Shown one piece after another: positions 44,038 through 51,627 of a stretch of 64,000 bases of DNA (its first letter is position 1; every line of letters starts with the position of its first letter). Both the position numbers and the translations under genes were made by a program. The DNA comes from VRUE01 sp963703335 (GTDB lineage: Bacteria; Actinomycetota; Thermoleophilia; Solirubrobacterales; 70-9), in contig OY969812.1 of the NCBI GenBank assembly GCA_963703335.1, positions 930,001 through 994,000 on the forward strand, written 5' to 3'. The notes under the pieces are model-generated. The model made no database searches and was not told the origin of the DNA. It saw only the letters and a program-made list of their open reading frames with translations.

Positions 44038-44814
44038 ATGACCGCCAAGTCGCCCCAGCTCGCCCTCGCACTCTGCCTGCTGGCGACCATTTGCGCGGCC
44101 TCTCCAGCCAGGGCAATTGCACCGGTCGGCGAGAACCCCTGCGAGGGACCCGAGGCCAAAGTCCTGCTCTGCCCCAACCTGCGCATCGGGCCGGCAACCG
44201 ACCTCTACGTCCAGTATGCGGGAGGACGGGTGCGGCTGCGCGCCACCAGCGATGTGCGCAGTCGCGGGCTCGGCCCGATGGAGCTGCGCGGCACGCGCGA
44301 CGGCTGGCACACGATGCGCAGCCGGCAACGGATCTACCGCGTCGGCGGCGGCCACATCGACGTGCCGACCGGGGCGACGCTGCACTTCACCAACGTAGGC
44401 GCCTACTTCGGCGGCGCCTACTGGAAGGTCCACCAGCTGGCCCGCTTCGAGTTGCGTCGCGTGCTCGGGGACGGCAGCCTCGGCCCGGCAGTGCGATCCA
44501 GCCCCAAGCTCAACTACTGCCTGCGCGATCTGGAGCGAACCCGGCCCGGCAAACGCTCGCCGGCCAGTCGCCACTACCCCGGCTGCGACCAGAATCCCTA
44601 CCGCGACCGGGTCACCTTGGGGACCTCGGTCGGCTGGTCGGACATCTACCCCGCCAATTACGACAAGCAGTGGATCGACGTCAGCGGCCTACGGGGCTGC
44701 TTCGAATACATCATGGAGGTCGACCCCAAAGGCCTCCTCTTCGAGTCGAACGAGAGCGACAACAACGAGGGCCACCTCGTCCGCCTCCCCTTCCGCGGCG
44801 ACGTCGGCTGCTAA
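44038..44814 (+). CDS. Secreted lysyl-oxidase-like protein lacking the copper motif
   Basis: The 258-aa protein begins with a signal peptide (QLALALCLLATICAASPARA). The lysyl-oxidase fold is suggested by LLCPNLRIGPATDLYV, VGAYFGGAYWKVHQLARFEL, YPGCDQNPYRDRV and GTSVGWSDIYPANYDKQWID. In active LOX enzymes the segment corresponding to YWKVHQLARFEL has several His copper ligands. Here only one His remains, so oxidase activity is doubtful and a structural or binding role is more likely (inference). Cys are paired as expected for an extracellular protein. GTG at 44029 is an alternative start. Confidence 0.75.
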   Translation: MTAKSPQLALALCLLATICAASPARAIAPVGENPCEGPEAKVLLCPNLRIGPATDLYVQYAGGRVRLRATSDVRSRGLGPMELRGTRDGWHTMRSRQRIYRVGGGHIDVPTGATLHFTNVGAYFGGAYWKVHQLARFELRRVLGDGSLGPAVRSSPKLNYCLRDLERTRPGKRSPASRHYPGCDQNPYRDRVTLGTSVGWSDIYPANYDKQWIDVSGLRGCFEYIMEVDPKGLLFESNESDNNEGHLVRLPFRGDVGC

Positions 44815-45608
44815 CCCCCGATCGGCGCCCGCGGGGTCGAACCCCAGAAGACCACGGTGCCGAGCATGCCGATGATGTGGACGAGGATGATGTTGACCAC
44901 CATCGACTGCGCTGTCGCCGTGCCCACCCCAACCGGACCGCCGGAGGCCGTGTAGCCGTAGTAGCAGCCGACGACGACGATCGCCGTCGCCATCACCAGG
45001 CCCTTGGTGAGGCTGAACATCAGGTCGAGCGGATCCTGGTACATCCAGAAGATCAGCAGGTAGCCGCCCGCAGAGACGTCGCCGACCTGCTGGACGACGG
45101 AGAGGTAGCTGGCGAAGTAGGCGACTCCGATCCCAACCAAGTAGAGGAACGGGATCGCGATCCATGCCCCGAGCAGCCGGGTTGCGGCGAGAAAGGTAAC
45201 CGGCTGGATGCCCATTACCTCGAGCGCGTCGATCTCATCGGAGATCCTCATCGCGCCGATCTCGGCGACGATCCCGGTGCCAACCTTGGCCGAGAGGATG
45301 TAGCCGAAGGCGTAGGGCAGGCCCTCGCGCAGGTCGCAGTAGGCCGAGAAGAGTCCCGCCAGCGAGGGGGCCCCGATAGAGCGGTTGAAGTACGCGCCCT
45401 GGAGACCGCACTGCAGGCCGAGGATGAAGACGAAGGCCCAGATCACTAGCGCCGAGCCGAGGATAAGGATGCCGGCCTGGCGCAAGCTCTCGCCGAAATA
45501 GCGAAAGACCCGACCCGAATAGACCAACCCGGCGACGCGCGAGCCGAAGCGCGCTACCTCGCCGAAAGAGTCAAGCCAGCCGCGGGGGACGTCGAGCCAG
45601 CCGATCAT
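44811..45608 (-). CDS. MlaE/YrbE family ABC lipid-transport permease (B copy)
   Basis: The 265-aa permease has five to six helices. The family sequence is seen in AGILILGSALVIWAFVFILG, VAEIGAMRISDEIDALEVMG (the conserved EIDALE loop that contacts the ATPase) and TASGGPVGVGTATAQSMV near the C-terminus. It starts one base inside the stop of its paralogue (TGATG). In mycobacteria YrbE pairs sit before mce genes and form lipid importers. Here no mce substrate-binding or ATPase gene follows, only a convergent unrelated gene. Confidence 0.88.
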   Translation of the reverse strand: MIGWLDVPRGWLDSFGEVARFGSRVAGLVYSGRVFRYFGESLRQAGILILGSALVIWAFVFILGLQCGLQGAYFNRSIGAPSLAGLFSAYCDLREGLPYAFGYILSAKVGTGIVAEIGAMRISDEIDALEVMGIQPVTFLAATRLLGAWIAIPFLYLVGIGVAYFASYLSVVQQVGDVSAGGYLLIFWMYQDPLDLMFSLTKGLVMATAIVVVGCYYGYTASGGPVGVGTATAQSMVVNIILVHIIGMLGTVVFWGSTPRAPIGG

Positions 45609-46414
45609 CAGCGAATGCTTTGCAGTTCGGGATTGGTGGCGAGCAGGACCGCGGTGAAGACAAAGTTGAAGAAGAAGACCGCGACCAGTGCGATCACCAC
45701 TGCTTGGTTGACCGCCCGGCCAACCCCCTCGGCGCCACCAGAGGCGGTCATCCCCTTGAACGAGCAGACGACGGCGATGATCGCGCCGAACATCGTGCAC
45801 ATCAGAACCGAGCCCCAGATGTCGGTAACCGAGGCGTTGGCGAAAAGCGTCGCGAAGAAGCCGCCGAGTGGCTGCTTGTAGAGAAGCTCAGCGGCGATGC
45901 CGGCGGTGAGCCCGAAGACGATCGCGAAGATGTCGAGTAGACCCGTGATCACCATCAGGGCCAGGAAGCGCGGTACAACCAGGTTCTTGACGGGATCAAC
46001 GCCGAGCACCTGCAACGCGTCGAGCTCCTCGCGAATCTTGCGGGCTCCGAGGTCGGCAGTGATCGCGGTGCCGGCGACGCCGGCGACGACGACGGCGGTC
46101 ACCAGCGGCCCAATCCAGCGGATCGCCGTCAGCACGAAAAAGCCGCCGAGGCGGTCGAGGGCGCCGAAGAGCGAGAGCACTCCAGCCGCCTGCAGCCCCG
46201 GGGCGCCCAGGCAGAGCGCAAAGGTCGAGATCAAGAGCGGAAACCAGGAGAGCTTGAGCACGAAGAGGAACTGCCAGACCAGCTCCTCTCCGTACGGGTA
46301 AGGCGGCCGGATCGCCGAGACGATCGTCTTCGCGGTGAGGATCATCATCTCCCCCACCTGCTCGAACGCCGACTTGGCCGGCAGGTATGCCCGGCTTACG
46401 ATTTCGCCTGCCAC
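45608..46414 (-). CDS. MlaE/YrbE family ABC lipid-transport permease (A copy)
   Basis: The 268-aa paralogue of the next gene has the same landmarks: KLSWFPLLISTFALCLGAPG, DLGARKIREELDALQVLGVD and SFKGMTASGGAEGVGRAVNQ. Its GTG start at 46414 lies inside the end of the GntR gene (19-bp overlap), so all three are one transcript. Together with the B copy it can form the heterodimeric YrbEAB core. The ATPase and Mce subunits must be elsewhere. Confidence 0.88.
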   Translation of the reverse strand: MAGEIVSRAYLPAKSAFEQVGEMMILTAKTIVSAIRPPYPYGEELVWQFLFVLKLSWFPLLISTFALCLGAPGLQAAGVLSLFGALDRLGGFFVLTAIRWIGPLVTAVVVAGVAGTAITADLGARKIREELDALQVLGVDPVKNLVVPRFLALMVITGLLDIFAIVFGLTAGIAAELLYKQPLGGFFATLFANASVTDIWGSVLMCTMFGAIIAVVCSFKGMTASGGAEGVGRAVNQAVVIALVAVFFFNFVFTAVLLATNPELQSIR

Positions 46415-47166
46415 CAGCTCATCGCCCTGCCGAGGGGGCCCCCGCCCGATCGTGGTGGGGTCTCGCTCTTGCGCTCGCCGAGCTCGGCTTCGCGCCGTGC
46501 TCGCTCCTCGCCCATCTGGCGGGCCCGCTGCTCCGCGGCGCGCTGCGCTTCCGAGAGCTGGGCGATCAGGGTGTCGCGCGTCTGCTCGAGCTCCTCAACG
46601 CCAGCGATGTGGGCTTTGGAGAGAGGGGCGGCGGTGGGCATGTCGGGCGGCAGATCGCGCGTATAGGCGGCGAGCTCAACCTCGAGGCGGGCGATTTGCC
46701 GGCGGAGCTCATGGCGAACCTCAATCGCCTCGCTCTCTCCGCCCAGAACGGGAAGGTCAATCTCGCTTTCCGAAACGCCCTCGCCCATGCTCGCGCAAGC
46801 CGCGGTGACAACGATCAGGTCGCTGGGATCGAGGCCCGCGTCGAGCGCCCGCCGCAGGGCATCGCTGGCGATCTCCTCGAGTTCCGGCGCAGCGTTGATC
46901 CGCTCGTCGACAAAGGTGCCCTGACCCTGGCGACTGATGACCAGTCCGGCCTGCTCGAGCCCGGCGTAGACAGCGCGGACAGTGTTGACGTTGACGCCGC
47001 CCCACTCGGCCAGTTGGCGAAAGCTCGGCAATCGCTCGCCCGGTGCCAGCCGCCCGGTTGCGATCAGCGCCCGCAACCGCCAGGACAGCTGGACGCCGAC
47101 CGGAAGATCCGCCGAAGGGTCGGTGGAAAAGGGCGTAGCCTCACGCTTGGCAGCTTGCTGTGCCAC
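46396..47166 (-). CDS. GntR-family (YtrA-like) transcriptional regulator with coiled-coil tail
   Basis: The protein has 256 aa. The N-terminal winged helix (about 20-90) is GntR type: VQLSWRLRALIATGRLAPGERLPSFRQLAEWGGVNVNTV in outline, then VYAGLEQAGLVISRQGQGTFV. Instead of a FadR or UTRA ligand domain the rest is mostly helical coiled coil with an Arg/Glu-rich end (RAAEQRARQMGEERARREAE). YtrA-type regulators usually control an adjacent ABC transporter and themselves, which fits the MlaE pair behind it. The GTG at 47166 lies only 8 bp after the -10 element, so the message is probably leaderless. The operator is shared with the gene at 49852. Confidence 0.88.
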   Translation of the reverse strand: MAQQAAKREATPFSTDPSADLPVGVQLSWRLRALIATGRLAPGERLPSFRQLAEWGGVNVNTVRAVYAGLEQAGLVISRQGQGTFVDERINAAPELEEIASDALRRALDAGLDPSDLIVVTAACASMGEGVSESEIDLPVLGGESEAIEVRHELRRQIARLEVELAAYTRDLPPDMPTAAPLSKAHIAGVEELEQTRDTLIAQLSEAQRAAEQRARQMGEERARREAELGERKSETPPRSGGGPLGRAMSWWQAKS

Positions 47167-47174
47167 TGAAACAC

Positions 47175-47203
47175 ACAGTACCGGCGGGCACTGTCTCAGT
47201 CAA
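47175..47203 (-). promoter_or_regulatory. GntR-MlaE promoter with operator
   Basis: Leftward TTGACT (47203-47198), 17-bp spacer and TACTGT (47180-47175) form a strong promoter. The flanking CTAGTTGACT and the internal ACAGT/ACTGT pair match the promoter at 49788-49816 nearly base for base. Initiation would fall at the GTG start. Confidence 0.7.
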
Positions 47204-47214
47204 CTAGAACAGCC

Positions 47215-47847
47215 CTAGAGCTCTGCAAGTCGCTCGGCCAGCTCGGACGTCGGCATCCCGCCCTCGCGCAGAACACTCCACTCGCCGTCCGCGTCGAAGC
47301 CGGTGAGATCGACCACGGTCGATGGGAGTCCAGTCAGGGCTCCGCCGTCGATCGCCACGTCGACGGCAGCGAGAAGCTCGCGAGGAACGTCGGCGAACAG
47401 GGCGGGTGCCGGCTCGCCACTGCGGTTGGCGGAGGTCTGGAAAAGCGGACACATCGCACCCGCCAGCGGTCCCTCGATCAAACGCACGCCAAGTCGCTCG
47501 GAGTCCTCCCGACAGGCAAGCGGATAGCGGCCTTCCGGATTAGCCACCACAAGCGTGACTGGACCGGGGAGCAACGCGCCGGCGGCCGCTCGCGTGCGCT
47601 CCTCGAACCCCTCGACCAGCTCGCGCATCGCCAGGGGCGAGAAGTAGAGAACCGCCGACGGCTTTCCGTCGTCGCGACCCTTGATCTGGTGGACTCGCTC
47701 AATCGCGTCTGGATTGAGTGGATCGCAGGCAAGGCCGTAGAGGCCATCGGCCGGGAAGAGGGCAACGCCGCCGGCCGCTATGCAGAGCTCGAGGCCGGTG
47801 CGAGCGCGCTCGGCGCCATCCCGGTCGATCGAGACCGTGACCGTCAC
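47215..47847 (-). CDS. tsaC: Threonylcarbamoyl-AMP synthase (Sua5/YrdC/YciO family)
   Basis: This enzyme makes the activated carbamoyl-threonine used for t6A modification of tRNAs decoding ANN codons. It has 210 aa. The family blocks are GGVALFPADGLYGLACDPLN, IKGRDDGKPSAVLYFSP (the KGR nucleotide-binding part), LPGPVTLVVAN and LFQTSANRSGEPAP. It lacks the C-terminal Sua5 domain, so it is the TsaC form. The GTG start overlaps the prmC stop (GTGA). It is the third gene of prfA-prmC-tsaC, the usual bacterial order. Confidence 0.93.
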   Translation of the reverse strand: MTVTVSIDRDGAERARTGLELCIAAGGVALFPADGLYGLACDPLNPDAIERVHQIKGRDDGKPSAVLYFSPLAMRELVEGFEERTRAAAGALLPGPVTLVVANPEGRYPLACREDSERLGVRLIEGPLAGAMCPLFQTSANRSGEPAPALFADVPRELLAAVDVAIDGGALTGLPSTVVDLTGFDADGEWSVLREGGMPTSELAERLAEL

Positions 47848-48671
47848 CCGTCCGACCCCCGACGGCCGACGACCACACGCCCAATGTCAGCCAGGTCGGT
47901 TCGCGTCTCCAGCGCGCCAAAGCCTGCCAGCGAGAGCATCTCTCCTACTGCCTCAGCCTGTCCCTCGCCAACCTCGAACGCGACCACCCGCGCCACCGGG
48001 CCCGCCGTCGCCGAGAGCACCTCGCGGAATGCCGCGAGGCCGTCCGGACCGCCAAGCAGCGCCTCGCGCGGCTCCCACTCGGTCACCTCTGGCTCCAGGC
48101 CGCCCCACTCCGCCTCGCTCACGTAGGGAAGATTCGCCACCACGAGGTCGAATTCCCGTTCCCCCGAGGGCCAGGTGGCTTCGACCAGCTCAACCCGAGC
48201 CGCCAATTCGAGGCGGACGGCGTTTGTGCGCGCCACTTCGAGGGCCGCCGCCGAGGTATCGGTAGCCGTCACTTCGCAGTCGGGCAGCTCGGCGGCGATC
48301 GCCAACGCAACCGCTCCGGAGCCGGTGCCGACATCGAGCACGCTCCGCGGCTGCAGCTCCAGCGCCAGCTCAACCAGGAGCTCAGTCTCGGGACGCGGAA
48401 TTAGGACACGCGGGTCAACCGCGAGCTCGAGGCGCCGGAAACCGCGGCGTCCGAGGATGTAGGCGACGGGCTCGCGACGCAGGCGACGGCGCACCAGCTC
48501 AGCAAAGCGTCGCGCGGCGGGAGGCGGGATCTCGGCCTCGGGATCCGCCGCCAGTCGCGCCCGATCCCAACCGGTCGCCTCCGCCAGCAGCAGTTCGGCG
48601 TCAAAGCGCCCTTCCTCAATTCCGGCGGCGCGAAGGGCATCGGCCGACGCGGTCAGCGCTTCGCCGGTCAC
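47844..48671 (-). CDS. prmC: Release factor glutamine methyltransferase PrmC
   Basis: PrmC methylates the Gln of the GGQ motif of RF1 and RF2. It has 275 aa. An N-terminal helical domain is followed by SVLDVGTGSGAVALAIAAEL and the catalytic loop VVANLPYVSEAEWGG. The family motif is normally NPPY, and here the second position is Leu (NLPY). The Asn, second Pro and Tyr are kept. GTG start overlaps the prfA stop (GTGA). Confidence 0.93.
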   Translation of the reverse strand: MTGEALTASADALRAAGIEEGRFDAELLLAEATGWDRARLAADPEAEIPPPAARRFAELVRRRLRREPVAYILGRRGFRRLELAVDPRVLIPRPETELLVELALELQPRSVLDVGTGSGAVALAIAAELPDCEVTATDTSAAALEVARTNAVRLELAARVELVEATWPSGEREFDLVVANLPYVSEAEWGGLEPEVTEWEPREALLGGPDGLAAFREVLSATAGPVARVVAFEVGEGQAEAVGEMLSLAGFGALETRTDLADIGRVVVGRRGSDG

Positions 48672-49735
48672 CCGACTGCGGCGGTCTCGAGCCGTTGGCG
48701 CTTCTCCTCCGCCGCAAGCGCCTCGGTGAACTCGGCCAGCTCGCCACCAAGCACGCCATCGAGGTTGTGCGAGGTGTGCTTGATTCGGTGATCGGTTACT
48801 CGGCCCTGGGGAAAGTTGTAGGTACGGACCTTCTCCGAGCGCTCGCCGCTGCCAACCTGAGCCTTGCGCTCGGAGGCAATCTTCGCTTGCTGTTCGGCAA
48901 GCTCGCGCTCGTAGAGACGAGCGCGCAGGACCCGCATCGCGCGCTCCTTGTTCTGCAACTGGGACTTCTCGTCCTGCATCGAGACCGTGATCCCGCTCGG
49001 CTTGTGGGTAATGCGCACCGCCGAGTCGGTGGTGTTGACCGACTGCCCACCCGGACCGGAGGATCGGTAGACGTCGATCTGCAGGTCGTTGGCATCGATC
49101 TCGACCTCGACCTCCTCCGCCTCCGGCAACACCGCGACGGTTGCCGTGGAGGTGTGGATTCGACCCTGCGACTCGGTCTCGGGCACACGCTGCACGCGGT
49201 GGGTGCCACCCTCGAACTTGAAGATCGAATACGCCCCCTCGCCCTTGACCGCGAAGGTCACCTCCTTGAAGCCACCGACCTCGGCGCTCGACTGCGAGAG
49301 CGGCTCGGTGGCGAACCCGCGCTCTTCGGCGTAGCGGCTGAGCATTTTGTAGAGGTCGCCGGCAAAGAGGGCCGCCTCGTCGCCGCCGGTGCCGGCACGA
49401 ATCTCGACCAGGACGTTCTTGGCGTCGTTGGGGTCGCGCTCGACCATCGCCAGGCGGATCTCCTCTTCCAGCGCCTCGAGACGCTGGGGCGTTTCCTCAG
49501 CCATCTTCAGTAGCTCCGGGTCCTCGCCGTCCTCGGCCAGCAGCTCCAGCGCCCCTTCCAGGTCGTCCTTCAGCTTGCGGTACTCGACCGCCAAGCCGTG
49601 GGCCGGCTGCAACTCCCGGTACTCGCGGCCGACGTCGGCGTAGCGCTCGCGGTCCCCGATCACTTCGGGGTCCGACATCTGCACCTCGAGCTCGACGAAG
49701 CGCGCCTCGATCTGTTCGACCAGCGAATCGATCAC
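48668..49735 (-). CDS. prfA: Peptide chain release factor 1
   Basis: RF1 terminates at UAA and UAG. It has 355 aa. The GGQ motif is RSSGPGGQSVNTTDSAVRITH in outline (about residue 225), and domain 2 has the usual codon-recognition region before it. No frameshift is present, unlike prfB. Start GTG at 49735. Its promoter must lie in the 50 bp before the divergent GntR-type promoter at 49788. rpmE, which often precedes prfA, is 1.6 kb away, separated by two genes. Confidence 0.97.
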   Translation of the reverse strand: MIDSLVEQIEARFVELEVQMSDPEVIGDRERYADVGREYRELQPAHGLAVEYRKLKDDLEGALELLAEDGEDPELLKMAEETPQRLEALEEEIRLAMVERDPNDAKNVLVEIRAGTGGDEAALFAGDLYKMLSRYAEERGFATEPLSQSSAEVGGFKEVTFAVKGEGAYSIFKFEGGTHRVQRVPETESQGRIHTSTATVAVLPEAEEVEVEIDANDLQIDVYRSSGPGGQSVNTTDSAVRITHKPSGITVSMQDEKSQLQNKERAMRVLRARLYERELAEQQAKIASERKAQVGSGERSEKVRTYNFPQGRVTDHRIKHTSHNLDGVLGGELAEFTEALAAEEKRQRLETAAVG

Positions 49736-49787
49736 GCCTCACAACATAGACGGGCGGCTCTAGCTCGTCATCCGAGGGCTGTACTAG

Positions 49788-49816
49788 TTGACTAGCACAG
49801 TACTTGCAGATACTGT
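49788..49816 (+). promoter_or_regulatory. Promoter/operator of the SnoaL-like gene, matching the GntR operon
   Basis: TTGACT (49788-49793), 17-bp spacer, TACTGT (49811-49816). A larger inverted repeat (AGTTGACTAGCACAGTA against TACTGTGCTAGCTAACT, arms of 17 bp, two mismatches) covers both elements from 49786 to about 49826. The sequence CTGT-N-CTAGTTGACT-N3-ACAGT and the second ACTGTG are shared with the promoter at 47175-47203, so the GntR protein at 46396 is the likely repressor of both. Confidence 0.72.
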
Positions 49817-49851
49817 GCTAGCTAACTAGCCCAAGCGAAAAGAGCGCTGAA

Positions 49852-50253
49852 ATGAAAACAGACACGCTTGCCGCACCAGCACCGACTCGAATCGCCTGCC
49901 TCTCTCTGGCAAAGCTGCTCAGCGTCGGCAATCTCGAGGGCGCAGCGGGCTGCTTTGCCCGTGATGCCTGCCTGCTCACGCCCGACGCAACTGCGATCCA
50001 CGATCGCCAGCACATCCGGCCGGTGCTTGCTCAACTGATCGCCCGCCGTACGCAAATCGAGGTTCAACACAGCAACGTGATCGCCGCCGGCAGTGTGGCT
50101 TTCGCCCGCGAGCGCTGGCTGATCGACGCCAAAGGCGCTGCTGGCACCCGCTTCGAGCAAGTCTGCGACCCGACGCTGGTCTTGCGAGAGCTCGAAGGCA
50201 GCTGGAAGATCGCGATAGCGGCGCTTTGGGGTTGGGCGGGAAAGCCCAGCTAA
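49852..50253 (+). CDS. SnoaL-like (NTF2 fold) protein under GntR-type operator
   Basis: The 133-aa protein has the NTF2-like layout: an N-terminal helix with LSLAKLLSVGNLEGAAGCFA, LLTPDATAIHDRQHIRPVLAQ, then strands IEVQHSNVIAAGSVAFARER and LREGSWKIAIAALWGW-like end (actual LRELEGSWKIAIAALWGW). Such proteins often bind small ligands or act as isomerases. No catalytic residues can be assigned. The promoter is a near-duplicate of the GntR-MlaE promoter, so it should rise or fall with lipid transport, perhaps as a soluble lipid or steroid binder (inference). Confidence 0.78.
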   Translation: MKTDTLAAPAPTRIACLSLAKLLSVGNLEGAAGCFARDACLLTPDATAIHDRQHIRPVLAQLIARRTQIEVQHSNVIAAGSVAFARERWLIDAKGAAGTRFEQVCDPTLVLRELEGSWKIAIAALWGWAGKPS

Positions 50254-50263
50254 TACCGCGAAC

Positions 50264-51280
50264 TTAGGCGACGATCTCGATCGGCTGCTTGCCCGCCTCC
50301 GCCTCCGGTGACTCGCGAGCGAGCACTGCCTCCAGCGATGCGATCGCCACGGCCAACTGCGCTTCGTCGGGCTCGCGCGTGGTCAGGTTCTGCAGCATCA
50401 GCCCAGGCCACATGAGCGCCCGCACCCAACGCTTGCGGCGATTTTTGCCAGCCCACTTGATCACCTCGTAAGAGAGGCCGGCGATCAGCGGGATGCCGAT
50501 GATGCGCGAAGCGACGAGCCAATACCAAGCCGGCAGGCCGATCGGGGCGAAGACGAAGATCGCCAGGACCATGACGATCAGCAGGAAGCTCGTGCCGCAG
50601 CGCGGATGCAGCCGCGAGTAGAGCTTGGCGCGAGCCGGCGTTAGTTCGTCTTCAGCCTCATAGCAGGAGATTGTCTTGTGCTCAGCGCCGTGGTACTCGA
50701 ATACGCGGCGCAGGTCGCGGAGGCGACTGATCGCCGCGATGTAGGCGATGAAGATCCCCGTCCTCAGCACTCCCTCGACCAGCCAGAAGAGAAACGGCGA
50801 GCCGAGCTGGTCCTTGATCAAGCTGGTCAGCCCAACCGGGATGACGAAGAAAAGACCGACGGCAAGGAGCATCGAGAAGACGATCGTCATGCCCCAGACC
50901 CAGCCGCCGATCTCCTCCCGCTCGCCCTCCTCGTCCTCCTCAAGCTGCGCATTTGCCGAGATGCCGAGCGCCTTGAAGCCGATCTTCAACGACTCGCCCA
51001 GAGCGACCACTCCGCGCAGCACCGGCAGGCGCCAGAGTCGGTGGCGCTGAGCCCACGGCTTGATCGACTCCGAGCTGATCTCGACCTCGCCGTCCGGGCG
51101 CCGCACCGCCACAGCCCAGACCGTGACGCCCCTCATCATCACGCCCTCCAGCACCGCCTGACCGCCCACGGGCGCGTCGCGCTTGGCGACGAGGGCGCCG
51201 TCGGGCATACGCAGTGGGTCCGCCCCGTTCTTGGACAGGGCAGCGGTCTCAGGTTGCGGCGAGCCCAGCTCTGGGCTCAC
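50264..51280 (-). CDS. DUF1385 (YqhQ-like) membrane protein
   Basis: The 338-aa membrane protein is conserved in many Gram-positive bacteria. DUF1385 landmarks are GGQAVLEGVMMRGVTVWAVAV, VFEYHGAEHKTISCYEAEDE and RLHPRCGTSFLLIVMVLAI. About five helices lie between residues 120 and 310. Function is unknown, and the conserved HGAEHK and HPRCGTSF suggest metal binding. It follows rpmE by 3 bp on the same strand, an arrangement common in actinobacteria, and ends convergent to the SnoaL-like gene. Confidence 0.88.
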   Translation of the reverse strand: MSPELGSPQPETAALSKNGADPLRMPDGALVAKRDAPVGGQAVLEGVMMRGVTVWAVAVRRPDGEVEISSESIKPWAQRHRLWRLPVLRGVVALGESLKIGFKALGISANAQLEEDEEGEREEIGGWVWGMTIVFSMLLAVGLFFVIPVGLTSLIKDQLGSPFLFWLVEGVLRTGIFIAYIAAISRLRDLRRVFEYHGAEHKTISCYEAEDELTPARAKLYSRLHPRCGTSFLLIVMVLAIFVFAPIGLPAWYWLVASRIIGIPLIAGLSYEVIKWAGKNRRKRWVRALMWPGLMLQNLTTREPDEAQLAVAIASLEAVLARESPEAEAGKQPIEIVA

Positions 51281-51283
51281 GGC

Positions 51284-51499
51284 TTACCTCCCGGCCTTGG
51301 CGTGCTTGGCGGCGCGGCGCTGGAAACGCTCGACGCGGCCGCCGGTATCAACCAGCTTCTGCTTTCCCGTATAGAAGGGGTGGCACTCGGAGCAGAGCTC
51401 GACATGCAGGTCAGACTGCGTCGAGCGCGTGTAAAACTGGTTTCCGCAGGAGCAATGCACGTTCGCCAGCGTGTACTCAGGATGAATTCCGCTTTTCAC
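51284..51499 (-). CDS. rpmE: 50S ribosomal protein L31 (zinc-binding type)
   Basis: The 71-aa protein carries the CXC and CXXC-like ligands of C+ L31: VHCSCGNQFYTRST and VELCSECHPFYTGKQKLVD. GTG at 51499 gives the normal start VKSGIHPEYT. The downstream gene is DUF1385. It is divergent from the GGDEF gene. Confidence 0.96.
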   Translation of the reverse strand: MKSGIHPEYTLANVHCSCGNQFYTRSTQSDLHVELCSECHPFYTGKQKLVDTGGRVERFQRRAAKHAKAGR

Positions 51500-51627
51500 G
51501 CTCTTCAGTCTAGATGACGCGTGCAATCGACCTCGGCGCGCCTGTGATCTTCGATCCGGACTTGGGGATTTGCGATCTGCTGCCGATAGCTCCATCAGTG
51601 AAAACCGCCAAGTCGACGACCGTCTGG

